Assembly: GCF_947497275.1 (NCBI RefSeq)
Contig: NZ_CANMFS010000004.1
Location: 62,001 to 126,000 of the forward strand
Length of the DNA: 64,000 nt
Direction: 5' to 3'
Source of the DNA: an uncultured Sulfitobacter sp.
GTDB lineage: Bacteria; Pseudomonadota; Alphaproteobacteria; Rhodobacterales; Rhodobacteraceae
Position 1 is the first letter of the stretch. Every line of letters begins with the position of its first letter. Positions 43,470-52,991 of this stretch are shown piece by piece. The position numbers and the translations under genes are program-made. The notes under the pieces are model-generated. The model searched no databases, was not told the origin of the DNA, and worked only from the letters and a program-made list of their open reading frames with translations.

Positions 43470-44060
43470 ATGTATACAGTTGTAGGAGCGGTGAAATCCC
43501 GCGCTTTCCGCGTGATGTGGATGCTTGAAGAGTTGGGTCAGGATTATGACATCATTCCGGCCGCACCGCGTTCCGATGAGGCCAAGAAGTACAACCCACT
43601 GGGCAAGGTGCCCGCACTGATCGATGGCGATGATGTGCTGACAGATTCCGTCGCGATCATGCAGTATCTGGCGGACAAGCACGGCGCGCTGACCGCGCCC
43701 GCAGGCACCGTTGCCCGCGCCAGGCAGGATGCGATGCTGTTCTGGCTGATCGACGAATTCGATGCGATTCTCTGGGCGGCGGCCAAGCACAGCTTTGTCT
43801 TTCCCGAAGAGAACCGTGTGCCCGAGATCAAGCCGAGTCTGCGCGCCGAATTCGCGCGCTCCGCGATGAGCCTGTCCGAGCGGCTTGAAGGGCCATATCT
43901 GATGGGTGACGAGATCACCGTGCCGGATCTGCTGGCGGTGCACTGCATCAACTGGTCGATCGGCGCAGGGTTCGAGCGGGTAGATGATACTTTGGGCAAA
44001 TGGGCGTCGAAGATGCGCGAGCGCCCCGCGTTCAAGGCCGTGCAGGCGCGCGACGCCTGA
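43470..44060 (+). CDS. Glutathione S-transferase family protein
   Basis: MYTVVGAVKSRAFRVMWMLEELGQDYDIIPAAPRSDEAKKYNPLGKVPALIDGDDVLTDSVAIMQYLADK. Confidence 0.94.
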   Translation: MYTVVGAVKSRAFRVMWMLEELGQDYDIIPAAPRSDEAKKYNPLGKVPALIDGDDVLTDSVAIMQYLADKHGALTAPAGTVARARQDAMLFWLIDEFDAILWAAAKHSFVFPEENRVPEIKPSLRAEFARSAMSLSERLEGPYLMGDEITVPDLLAVHCINWSIGAGFERVDDTLGKWASKMRERPAFKAVQARDA

Positions 44061-45239
44061 TCAATCCGACAAACGGGCCGCTGCATGGCGGCCCGCCCAA
44101 GCGCCGGTGGCGAGGCAAGCGGTAATGAGATACCCCCCTGTCGGCGCTTCCCAATCCAGCATTTCACCCGCCGCATAAACCCCCGGCAGCGCGCGCAGCA
44201 TCAATGTCGCATCCAGCGCCTTCCAGGCGATACCGCCGGCGGTCGAGATCGCCTCGTCCATCGGCCGCAGACCTGCGTGACGGATCGGCATCGCCTTAAT
44301 CAGGTTGGCCAGCGCCGCGGGCTCCGCGGGCAGCGGATGGCACATTTCCCGAAGCAATGCGATCTTGGCCGGATCAAGTTTGAGCACCTTGCGCAGATGA
44401 TTGGAAAGCGACGTCTTTCCGCGTGGCTTTGCAAGTTTCAGCGCAACGTCTTCTGTCCTCAGATCCGGGGCCAGATCACACGACAATTTGGCCCCCTCGC
44501 GCACACCGCGCGAGACGGAATAGATGCCACCGCCCTCAAGTCCCCGACGTGAGATCATTGCCTCGCCGCGCGACTTGAACGACCCGGCCGACAGCGTAAT
44601 TCCTTTCAGCGCGGTTCCCATATGCTTGTTCATGTGGTCGGACCACTCACATGACACCGCAGCGTTTGCCGGCGCGAATGGCGTCAGTTGCACACCGCGC
44701 GCCGCCAACAGGCCGGTCCATACCCCGTCGGAACCAAGTCTTGACCAACTCGCCCCGCCCAGCGCAAGCACGCACGCATCCGCGGCGAGGCGCTGCGTAC
44801 CTTCGGGCGTGTCGAAACACAGGGCGTCCCCCTCCCAACCCGTCCAGCGCCAACGGGTGTTAAGCCGCACACCACTTGCGGTCAGCCGCGCGAGCCACGC
44901 GCGCAACAGCGGCGACGCCTTCATCGCCGTCGGAAACACCCGTCCCGTCGATCCCGTAAAGATCTCCTGCCCCAGATCCCGCGCCCAATCCTGGACGCCC
45001 TGCGTATCCATCTCGGCCAGCATCGGGGCAAGGGTGTCAGCCGCCTGCGTAAACGCACCCGAGAACGCCTGCGGCGATTCTTCCTTGGTCAGGTTGAGAC
45101 CGGATTTGCCTGCCATCAGAAACTTGCGTCCGACCGAAGGCTTTGCCTCGCACACAGTGACTTGCACACCTGCATCCGCCAGTACCTGCGCGGCCATCAG
45201 TCCCGCAGGACCACTTCCGATGACCACCGCGCGCTTCAT
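44061..45239 (-). CDS. TIGR03862-type NAD(P)/FAD-dependent flavoprotein
   Basis: MKRAVVIGSGPAGLMAAQVLADAGVQVTVCEAKPSVGRKFLMAGKSGLNLTKEE...; C-term GVYAAGEMLDWEAPTGGYLITACLATGAWAG. Confidence 0.92.
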   Translation of the reverse strand: MKRAVVIGSGPAGLMAAQVLADAGVQVTVCEAKPSVGRKFLMAGKSGLNLTKEESPQAFSGAFTQAADTLAPMLAEMDTQGVQDWARDLGQEIFTGSTGRVFPTAMKASPLLRAWLARLTASGVRLNTRWRWTGWEGDALCFDTPEGTQRLAADACVLALGGASWSRLGSDGVWTGLLAARGVQLTPFAPANAAVSCEWSDHMNKHMGTALKGITLSAGSFKSRGEAMISRRGLEGGGIYSVSRGVREGAKLSCDLAPDLRTEDVALKLAKPRGKTSLSNHLRKVLKLDPAKIALLREMCHPLPAEPAALANLIKAMPIRHAGLRPMDEAISTAGGIAWKALDATLMLRALPGVYAAGEMLDWEAPTGGYLITACLATGAWAGRHAAARLSD

Positions 45240-45353
45240 ACGGCGCGCCAAACTGAGCTGAAAAGTCGAAAACGCATCCAAGACCCCTTGTCTTGCAGTC
45301 TAGCCAAGCCACCCTCATGGCGCAGCCCCTTTAAAGGATCAAGTGCCACAGCG

Positions 45354-45671
45354 ATGCCCCGCACCCTGCCCTACGATACCGATGACCCGATCTGCCCACT
45401 GTGCGGGCGACCGATCCCGCCGGGCGTCCCACAAAGCCTTCATCATCTGATCCCCAAGCTGAAAGGTGGCAAGGGAGGGCCGACGGTTCTGATGCATCAT
45501 ATCTGCCACCGCGAAATCCATGCGGCATTGACCGAAGCGGAACTTGCCCGCGACTATCACACACCCGAGGCTTTGCGCGCGCATCCGAGGCTTGCGAAAT
45601 TCGCCGCATGGGTGCGCAAGCGTCCGCCGTCGTTCCGCTCAAAGATACCGGGGGGCATGCGCAAGCGTTAG
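45354..45671 (+). CDS. HNH endonuclease family protein
   Basis: DPICPLCGRPIPPGVPQSLHHLIPKLKGGKGGPTVLMHHICHREIHAALTEAELA; Cys pair plus HH...H HNH pattern. Confidence 0.85.
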   Translation: MPRTLPYDTDDPICPLCGRPIPPGVPQSLHHLIPKLKGGKGGPTVLMHHICHREIHAALTEAELARDYHTPEALRAHPRLAKFAAWVRKRPPSFRSKIPGGMRKR

Positions 45672-45728
45672 AATCGTGCTATGCGCAGCCAAGGGCCCAT
45701 CAACGGGCCGGTACCCGGAGCAGTCCTC

Positions 45729-45803
45729 ATGCGTATTCTAGCCGTAATCACATGCCTATTGCTGTTGGCTGCCTGTGACGTACCCTTTGTTCCACTGATC
45801 TGA
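45729..45803 (+). CDS. Candidate 24-aa micro-lipoprotein
   Basis: MRILAVITCLLLLAACDVPFVPLI-stop; LAAC lipobox; GGAG Shine-Dalgarno at 45717-45720, 8 nt before ATG. Below the length cutoff of the supplied ORF track. Confidence 0.65.
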   Translation: MRILAVITCLLLLAACDVPFVPLI

Positions 45804-45816
45804 GGTTGCACGGGTG

Positions 45817-46428
45817 TCACGGTGCGCAAAGCGCCTTGATACCCTTGGCTATCTTCGGATCGGCAGCAACGGTATCTGCACAGATCGCGCGCGCGGTCTG
45901 CATCAGCGCATCCGGTGCGACCACGCGGTCGATCAAACCAAAGGCCAGCGCCTCTTCTGTCAGGATCTTCTGGCCCCCCATCAGGATAAGCTTGGTCCGG
46001 GCGGGGCCGATCAACGCGGCCATGCGCACGGGATCGCTTGGCTGCGGCAGAAATCCCAGCTTCATCACCGGATAAAAGAATTTTGCTTCCGGCACGGCGA
46101 TCCGGATGTCGCAGGCCAGCGCCATGCCCGTCGCACCGCCCGCCAGCGTTCCGTTCAGGGCCGCGATGGTCAGCCCCGGCAAACACGCAATCGCGCCCGA
46201 CAGCCGCTCCCACAGATCGGAGACGGCCAGGCCCGCCCGCGCGGCCTCCAGATCGGCACCGGCACTGAAGATGCGGCCTTCACCCGTCAGGATCACGGCA
46301 CGCGCGCCTTCTGCGCGCTCCATGATCTCGCATAATTCGCGCAGCATGTCCTCGGTCAACGCATTGGCTTTGTCCGGACGGTCGAGCGTGACTGTCCAGA
46401 TGTGATCTTCCTGCGCCAGACGGATCAT
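45817..46428 (-). CDS. Enoyl-CoA hydratase/isomerase family protein
   Basis: MIRLAQEDHIWTVTLDRPDKANALTEDML...GRIFSAGADLEAA...IAALNGTLAGGATGMALACDIRIA. Confidence 0.94.
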   Translation of the reverse strand: MIRLAQEDHIWTVTLDRPDKANALTEDMLRELCEIMERAEGARAVILTGEGRIFSAGADLEAARAGLAVSDLWERLSGAIACLPGLTIAALNGTLAGGATGMALACDIRIAVPEAKFFYPVMKLGFLPQPSDPVRMAALIGPARTKLILMGGQKILTEEALAFGLIDRVVAPDALMQTARAICADTVAADPKIAKGIKALCAP

Positions 46429-47174
46429 TTCAGACCGACAGCGCGGCGGATGTCCTCGGCACGCAGCGAGATTTCCTCGCCGCAGTATCTGTCGGCCTCT
46501 GCGCTGCACATCCACAGCAGGCACTTGGCGGGCCAGTCCGCCGGGGCGTGCTCGTCCCACTCCAGCTGGCTGACAGGGTTGATGCCCGAATCCTTGATCT
46601 TGCGCTGCATTTCAGTTGCCACAGTGCCGGGCGACAGACCGATCGCGCGGATGCCGTTCCCGCCCTCTTCGAGATGCAGTGACCGGTTCATCATATTCAC
46701 CGCCGCTTTGGAGGCACAGTAGGCGCTCCATGCTTCGATGGCGTTGTGGGCGGCACCGGAACTGATCGTCAGCACTGACCCGCCACCGCCTGCCTTGAGC
46801 GCAGGCAGCGCCGCGCGCATCCCGTAGAAGACTCCTTTGACATTGATGTCGATCAGCTGGCTCCATGCATCGGGTTCTGCGTCGGCGAGATGGCTGATGG
46901 GATCGACGACGCCCGCGTTGTTGATCAGCACGTCCAGCCCGCCAAACGCCTGAACCGCTGTTTCTACCGCCGAAGACACCTCGCTGTAGCGCGCGACGTT
47001 GCACGGAATGGCGATCGCCTTGCTGCCGATTTCACCGGCAAGATCGGCGATTGCGTCCTGTGATCGCGCCAGCAGCACTACATTTGCACCAGCTTCGGCA
47101 AAGATTCGCGCGGCTTGGGCGCCGATGCCGCGGCTTGCCCCGGTGATCATTACCGTTTTCGACGTCATGTCCAT
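46425..47174 (-). CDS. SDR family oxidoreductase
   Basis: KTVMITGASRGIGAQAARIFAEAGANVVLLAR; VLINNAGVVDP; YCASKAAVNMM; overlaps enoyl-CoA hydratase start by 4 nt. Confidence 0.95.
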   Translation of the reverse strand: MDMTSKTVMITGASRGIGAQAARIFAEAGANVVLLARSQDAIADLAGEIGSKAIAIPCNVARYSEVSSAVETAVQAFGGLDVLINNAGVVDPISHLADAEPDAWSQLIDINVKGVFYGMRAALPALKAGGGGSVLTISSGAAHNAIEAWSAYCASKAAVNMMNRSLHLEEGGNGIRAIGLSPGTVATEMQRKIKDSGINPVSQLEWDEHAPADWPAKCLLWMCSAEADRYCGEEISLRAEDIRRAVGLK

Positions 47175-47354
47175 CTGTTGTCTCCCATAAACACAGGCCG
47201 TTCAGGCCACTTTGCGCAATTGGTAACGCTTTGCCGCGAACGGTGCCACCCCGGCCTGAAATCTGCGCGCAGAGGCACAGTTTATCGACCTGCTCTTGAC
47301 CCGCCAATGAGTTTGGCCAATCCTGCTGACAGTTTATTACAAAGGAATACCCCA

Positions 47355-48887
47355 ATGTCCTTCGCCCGCGCCTTGCCCACAGCCACCGCGCTGAGTTTTT
47401 GCCTCGGCAATGCCGTCTGGGCCGATCTGACCGCCACGGATGTATGGGGGGACTGGCGTGACTACATGCAAGGCCTCGGCTATACCGTCAGCGCGGTAGA
47501 GCAGGTCGACGGGAATACGCTGGGGCTCAGCAATATCATTGTCGGGATGACGGGCGGTCCTGATGTGGAGTCCGCGTCGCTGCGCGTCGACAGCCTGCAG
47601 TTCGTTGAAAACGCCGATGGGACGGTAGAGGTGGTGATGCCTGATGTGATGCCGTTGGCCATCACGATCCAACCGACAGACACGGCAAGATCCTCTGCTT
47701 TCACCATAACCTACACCCAGGCGGGCCAATCCATGATCGCCAGCGGCACGCCGGAAGAGATGATCTACGACTATAGCGCCGATACGATCGCGATGACGCT
47801 TGACGACATGACCGTCGATGGAGTGGCATATGACAGTGACGCCGCCCGCTTCCAGCTCGACACCCGCGATTTCGTCTCGAAAACTGCCGTCACGACAGGC
47901 GATACCCGCAGCTATGAGCAGTCCCTCACAATGGGCCCGACGACCTATGACACGCTCTTCAGCGCGCCCGACGGCCCGGAGAGCTTTGGCTTCAAGACGA
48001 CGGCGCAAGCGGTCACGTTCACGGGCACGAGCGATTTGCCCGTCGCCACCGTGCAGGATACGAGCGACATGAATGCGCTTCTGGCCGCTGGCTTTGCCTT
48101 TGACGGGACATTCGCCGCCACCGAAACGGAGAGCTTTATCGACATCGAAGCCCCCGAGGGACCATCCAAAGTCAAAACCGGCAGCGGCAGCACGACGGTG
48201 ACGGTCGCAATGGGCACCACAGGCATCGTCTACGACGTGTCAAGCACCGACGTTCAGATCGGTGCGCAGTTGGCCGGACTACCGCTGCCCCTGTTCTTCG
48301 AGATGGCGCGCACCGGGTTTGACCTGCGCGCGCCGGTGGTTCAGTCGGAGACACCGCAGGACTTTGCGCTGGGCCTGAACATGACCGGGTTCACCATGTC
48401 CGAAACACTTTGGGCGATATTCGACCCAAACGGCCAACTGCCGCGCGATCCCGCGACACTCGCACTGGACCTCAGCGGCAAGGCGACGCTGACGGAGAAC
48501 ATGCTGGACCCCGAAGCAGCGGGACGGATGGCGGCGGCCGGGGCGGCACCGGGGGAGATCAGCGCCCTGACAATTGACGCGCTTACCCTCGATGCGGTCG
48601 GGGCACGCCTCGAAGCGACAGGCAGTGCGACGTTCGACAATACCGACAAGACCACCGTGCCCGGCTTCCCCAAGCCGGTCGGCAGCGTTGACATCATGCT
48701 GGAGGGTGCGAATGGACTGATCGACAGACTCGTCGCAATGGGGTTTGTGCCTGACGAACAGGCAATGGGTGCCCGCATGATGCTTGGGCTCTTCGGTGTG
48801 CCGGGTAACAGCCCTGACACGTTGAGTTCCACAATCGAATTCAACGAAGACGGCCAGATTCTCGCCAACGGGCAGCGGATCAGGTGA
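47355..48887 (+). CDS. DUF2125 domain secreted protein
   Basis: Signal peptide MSFARALPTATALSFCLGNAVWA; LTATDVWGDWRDYMQGLGYTVSAVEQVDGNTLGLSNI... Confidence 0.82.
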   Translation: MSFARALPTATALSFCLGNAVWADLTATDVWGDWRDYMQGLGYTVSAVEQVDGNTLGLSNIIVGMTGGPDVESASLRVDSLQFVENADGTVEVVMPDVMPLAITIQPTDTARSSAFTITYTQAGQSMIASGTPEEMIYDYSADTIAMTLDDMTVDGVAYDSDAARFQLDTRDFVSKTAVTTGDTRSYEQSLTMGPTTYDTLFSAPDGPESFGFKTTAQAVTFTGTSDLPVATVQDTSDMNALLAAGFAFDGTFAATETESFIDIEAPEGPSKVKTGSGSTTVTVAMGTTGIVYDVSSTDVQIGAQLAGLPLPLFFEMARTGFDLRAPVVQSETPQDFALGLNMTGFTMSETLWAIFDPNGQLPRDPATLALDLSGKATLTENMLDPEAAGRMAAAGAAPGEISALTIDALTLDAVGARLEATGSATFDNTDKTTVPGFPKPVGSVDIMLEGANGLIDRLVAMGFVPDEQAMGARMMLGLFGVPGNSPDTLSSTIEFNEDGQILANGQRIR

Positions 48888-48932
48888 ACGTACGTTTGCC
48901 ATGCCAGCGCGTCGACGTAGCGGCGGCGTGCC

Positions 48933-49247
48933 ATGCTTGAGATCCGACCGAATTGCGAATGGTGTAATCGCGATCTGCCGCCAGACAGCGACAATGCAAG
49001 AATTTGCAGCTATGAATGCACCTACTGCGCGGGATGCGCCGACGACGTGCTGCACAACGTGTGCCCGACCTGTGGCGGCGGGTTCGCACCGCGGCCCATC
49101 CGACCGCAACATGCGCACCGTGACACTCTCGCGCTTGGTCTGGCCAACCACCCTGCCCGCCTCGACAGGGTACATTCGCAATGGAGCCGGGCAGAGGTTG
49201 ATTGTCTGACCGACAAACTCCGCAACATCGATCCGGCGCGGCGCTAG
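48933..49247 (+). CDS. DUF1272 domain Cys-rich protein
   Basis: MLEIRPNCEWCNRDLPPDSDNARICSYECTYCAGCADDVLHNVCPTCGGGFAPRPIRP; CxxC arrays. Confidence 0.92.
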   Translation: MLEIRPNCEWCNRDLPPDSDNARICSYECTYCAGCADDVLHNVCPTCGGGFAPRPIRPQHAHRDTLALGLANHPARLDRVHSQWSRAEVDCLTDKLRNIDPARR

Positions 49248-49324
49248 CCCTATTCTGCGCCCCCGCCCTTGCAGGAAGAGGATGGGGCCGCTACCTCTTT
49301 GACAACCCGACGTTGGAGAGAATT

Positions 49325-50671
49325 ATGACGCAGCCCCTTGAGGCGCTGACGGCGCATTTGCTGGATGCCGCCCGAACCGCAGGCGCGGACAGCGCCGATG
49401 CCATGGCCGTGCGCGGAACGTCGATTTCCGTCGACGTGCGCCAAGGCGCACTGGAAGAAGCCCAGCGCGAAGAAGGCACCGACATTGGCCTGCGCGTCTT
49501 CGTCGGCAGGAAAAGCGCCGTCGTATCCACATCGGACACCTCGGACCGGACGATTTCGGAAATGGCGGCGCGTGCGGTTGCGATGGCCCGCGAAGCCCCT
49601 GAGAACCCCCACGCAGGTTTGGCCGACCCTGAAGAACTGGCCCAAGTTTGGGATATGGACGCGCTCGAACTCTTCGATCATAGCGATGAGCCGGATCCGG
49701 CCACGTTGCAACATCAAGCCACCGAAGCCGAAGCCGCGGCCCTCTCCGTTGACGGCGTCAGCCAAGTGCAGGCCGCCAGCGCCGGGTACAGCGCGCGTGA
49801 AATCCATCTGGCCGCATCGAATGGATTTGCCGGCGGATACCGTCGGTCCGACCGCGGCATCAGCTGCGTCGCAATCGCCGGAACGGGCGCCGCGATGGAG
49901 CGCGACTATGACGGCGACAGCCGAATTTTCCAGACGGACCTGCGGGACGCGACGGAGATCGGACGGCGCGCCGCCGAACGCGCGGTAGAGCGGGTCGGAG
50001 CGCGCAAGCCCAGGACAGGAACCCATCCTGTGCTCTTCGATGAACGTATCTCAAGTTCTCTGATCGGTCATCTGCTTGGCGCGATCAACGGCAGCGCGAT
50101 CACGCGCGGCGCATCGTTTCTGCGCAACGCAATGGGCGAACGAGTGCTTCCCGCAGGCCTCTCATTGATCGAAGATCCGCACCGGCCGCGCACCTCCGGC
50201 AGCCGCCCTTTCGATGCCGAAGGGTTGCCTACCTCCCGTCGCGCACTCGTGGAGGATGGCATCCTGCAAGGTTGGACGCTCGATCTGGCGACAGCGCGAC
50301 AGCTTGACCGGGCTTCCACCGGAAATGCCGCACGCAGTACCGGTTCAGGGCCCTCGCCGACGCCGTGGAATGTCGCGCTCACCCAAGGCGACGCCAACCG
50401 CAAAGACTTGATCCGCGACATGGGAACAGGCCTTCTGGTAACGTCTATGATCGGGTCGACCATCAATCCGAACACAGGTGACTATTCGCGCGGAGCGGCG
50501 GGGTTTTGGGTCGAGAACGGCGAAATTGCTTATGCCGTGAACGAATGCACTATCGCGGGTAATCTGCGCGACATGCTTCTGGGGCTTGTCCCCGCGAACG
50601 ACGCGCGGACTCACCTGAGCCGCGTCGTCCCGTCGCTTTTGGTGGCGGGAATGACCCTTGCCGGCAGCTGA
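49325..50671 (+). CDS. TldD/PmbA family metallopeptidase-associated protein
   Basis: MTQPLEALTAHLLDAARTAGADSADAMAVRGTSISVDVRQGALEEAQREEGTDIGLRVFVG... Confidence 0.94.
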   Translation: MTQPLEALTAHLLDAARTAGADSADAMAVRGTSISVDVRQGALEEAQREEGTDIGLRVFVGRKSAVVSTSDTSDRTISEMAARAVAMAREAPENPHAGLADPEELAQVWDMDALELFDHSDEPDPATLQHQATEAEAAALSVDGVSQVQAASAGYSAREIHLAASNGFAGGYRRSDRGISCVAIAGTGAAMERDYDGDSRIFQTDLRDATEIGRRAAERAVERVGARKPRTGTHPVLFDERISSSLIGHLLGAINGSAITRGASFLRNAMGERVLPAGLSLIEDPHRPRTSGSRPFDAEGLPTSRRALVEDGILQGWTLDLATARQLDRASTGNAARSTGSGPSPTPWNVALTQGDANRKDLIRDMGTGLLVTSMIGSTINPNTGDYSRGAAGFWVENGEIAYAVNECTIAGNLRDMLLGLVPANDARTHLSRVVPSLLVAGMTLAGS

Positions 50672-51434
50672 TCTGCCATTGTTGATCGACGCCGCCCACG
50701 CAGCAGGACGGGTTGCCACCGGGTTCAGCGGTCCGCAGGCCCAACGCTGGGATAAACCCGGCGGCGCCGGTCCCGTGACCGAAGCGGATCTTGCCGTGGA
50801 CGCAATGCTGTACCGCACGCTTCTGGGTGCGCGTCCCGATTACGGCTGGCTGTCGGAAGAAACCGAAGACAACGCGAACCGGCTGACCCAGTCGCGGGTT
50901 TTTATCGTCGATCCCATCGACGGCACGCGCAGCTTTGCCGAAGGGGCAGACACTTGGGCGCACGCCCTTGCCGTCGCGGAGGAAGGCGAGATTACCGCCG
51001 CCGTGATCTACCTGCCCATGCGCGATAGGCTTTATTCGGCGGCGCGCGGCGCCGGAGCGTGGCTCAACGGCACGCCGATCCGGGCTTCGGAAATCGGGTT
51101 GTTCGAGCAGGCAACCGTGCTGGCCGCCAAACCTGCCCTTGCCGGGGCACTCTGGCGCAGCGGCGTCTGCCCTGCATTCAAACCCGCGTACCGGCCCTCT
51201 CTCGCGTATCGCCTCGGGTTGGTTGCACAATCGCGCTTCGATGCCATGCTGACGTTGCGGCCAAGCTGGGAATGGGACATCGCAGCCGGCGCGCTGATTG
51301 TGGCCGAAGCGGGCGGTCTGTGCACCGACCGGACCGGCGCGCCTTTGCGGTTCAACAATGCGGATCCACGGCTCAACGGAGTGGTCGCGGGCGGGTCCGC
51401 CATTCACGCCGCGCTGATCGACGCATTGAACTGA
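50658..51434 (+). CDS. Inositol monophosphatase family protein (CysQ-like)
   Basis: VTEADLAVDAMLYRTLLGARPDYGWLSEETED...VFIVDPIDGTRSFAEG...WEWDIAAGALIVAEAGG. Confidence 0.93.
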   Translation: MPAADLPLLIDAAHAAGRVATGFSGPQAQRWDKPGGAGPVTEADLAVDAMLYRTLLGARPDYGWLSEETEDNANRLTQSRVFIVDPIDGTRSFAEGADTWAHALAVAEEGEITAAVIYLPMRDRLYSAARGAGAWLNGTPIRASEIGLFEQATVLAAKPALAGALWRSGVCPAFKPAYRPSLAYRLGLVAQSRFDAMLTLRPSWEWDIAAGALIVAEAGGLCTDRTGAPLRFNNADPRLNGVVAGGSAIHAALIDALN

Positions 51435-51508
51435 ACCCGCGCTGACCGCTTGACCTTGGGGCGCAGCACCGTGCACACACTGAACCACCATTTCAAAGGA
51501 CACGTCAC

Positions 51509-51751
51509 ATGACACAACGCCTGCACCTCGTATTCGGCGGCGAGCTGGTCGACCCCAGCAAAACCGTTTTCAAGAACGTCGATGACATCCATATCGTCGG
51601 TATGTTCCCGGACTACGCCAGCGCCTATGATGCCTGGAAAAACGAAGCCCAGCGAACGGTGGATAATGCCCATATGCGATATTTCATCGCACACCTGCAC
51701 CGTTTGCACGACGAAGAAAGCGCCGCCTCTCCGACCGAAAAGCTGGACTGA
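51509..51751 (+). CDS. DUF4170 domain protein
   Basis: MTQRLHLVFGGELVDPSKTVFKNVDDIHIVGMFPDYASAYDAWKNEAQRTVDNAHMRYFIAHLHRLHDEE. Confidence 0.9.
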   Translation: MTQRLHLVFGGELVDPSKTVFKNVDDIHIVGMFPDYASAYDAWKNEAQRTVDNAHMRYFIAHLHRLHDEESAASPTEKLD

Positions 51752-51758
51752 AACAGCC

Positions 51759-52991
51759 GTGGCAGGGTCGCTGGGTCTATCGGCATACCGCGCGCTGATG
51801 CGGCGCGGAGACGCGGGGCTGCCCGATCGCGGGACCGCCCGACCGGACGGAGAGCTGTTGTGGATCCATTGCGGTGCCGTTGACGGCCTGATCGCCGTGC
51901 TTGATCTGGCGGCGCGCCAAATCGGCACCCGGCCGGGATTGAACGTGCTGGTCACGGTGCACGATGCGCGGCGGCGCGATACACTGCATTCGGCGGCGAC
52001 ACTGCCCGGCGTCACGTTGACCGCGTTGCCCGAAGACCACCCGAAAAGCGTAGCGGCGTTTCTCGACCATTGGTCGCCCGATCTGTGTATCTGGACATGG
52101 GGCGGCTTGCGTCCGAACCTTATCCTTGCCGCATCCGACAGAGGCTGCCCGCTTTTCCTGATCGATGCCGACACCGCCGGATTTGACGGGCGACGCGACC
52201 GCTGGCTGCCGGATGTGGCGCGGACCGTTCTGGCGCGGTTTGCCGCCGTGATGGTGCGGTCGCCAGCGGCGGCGCGGCGGCTGATGCAACTCGGCCTCAC
52301 ACGCGACGACATCGAGGTGACTACGGCGTTGCTGCCGGGAGGGCAGGCGCTGCCGTGCAACGAAGATGACGTCAGCGAGCTTGCGTCGGCTTGTGTCGGG
52401 CGGGCCATCTGGTTCGCGAACGGTGTCCAACCCGAAGAACTGCAAACCGTTCTGTCGGCCCACCGGCATGCCTTGCGCCTGTCGCACCGATTGCTGCTGG
52501 TGATCCGACCCGCCGGCGATTTACGGCCCGACGATGTGATGAGCGAGGCGCGAGCGCAAGATTTCCGTGTCCTGAACTGGGACGACGGAAACTATCCCGA
52601 CGAAACGACGCAGATCCTGATCAGCGAGGACATCCGCGATCTCGGTCTGTTTTACCGTCTGGCACCCGTCTCCTTTTTGGGGGGGTCCCTTGCTGCCGGG
52701 CACGGCGGTCATGATCCTCTGGAGGCGGCGGCCCTCGGATCTGCGGTTCTCTACGGCCCGCGTGTCAGCCGTTTCATGCAAAGCTATTCGCGGCTCGCGG
52801 CGGCGGGTGCGGCGCGGATCATCAACGACAGCTCCGCCCTGGGCACCGCAATCACAAGGCTGGTCGCACCGGATCAGGCCGCTGTGATGGCGCATGCCGG
52901 TTGGGATGTGGTGAGTGAAGGGGCGGCCCTGACGGACCAGATTTCGGATCTGGTACAGGACGCGCTGGATGCGCAGGCAGGGTTGTCATAA
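51759..52991 (+). CDS. waaA: 3-deoxy-D-manno-octulosonic acid transferase-like glycosyltransferase (GTG start)
   Basis: [24 protein letters not shown]-terminal domain, [33 protein letters not shown]-terminal motif; immediately upstream of lpxK. Confidence 0.82.
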   Translation: MAGSLGLSAYRALMRRGDAGLPDRGTARPDGELLWIHCGAVDGLIAVLDLAARQIGTRPGLNVLVTVHDARRRDTLHSAATLPGVTLTALPEDHPKSVAAFLDHWSPDLCIWTWGGLRPNLILAASDRGCPLFLIDADTAGFDGRRDRWLPDVARTVLARFAAVMVRSPAAARRLMQLGLTRDDIEVTTALLPGGQALPCNEDDVSELASACVGRAIWFANGVQPEELQTVLSAHRHALRLSHRLLLVIRPAGDLRPDDVMSEARAQDFRVLNWDDGNYPDETTQILISEDIRDLGLFYRLAPVSFLGGSLAAGHGGHDPLEAAALGSAVLYGPRVSRFMQSYSRLAAAGAARIINDSSALGTAITRLVAPDQAAVMAHAGWDVVSEGAALTDQISDLVQDALDAQAGLS

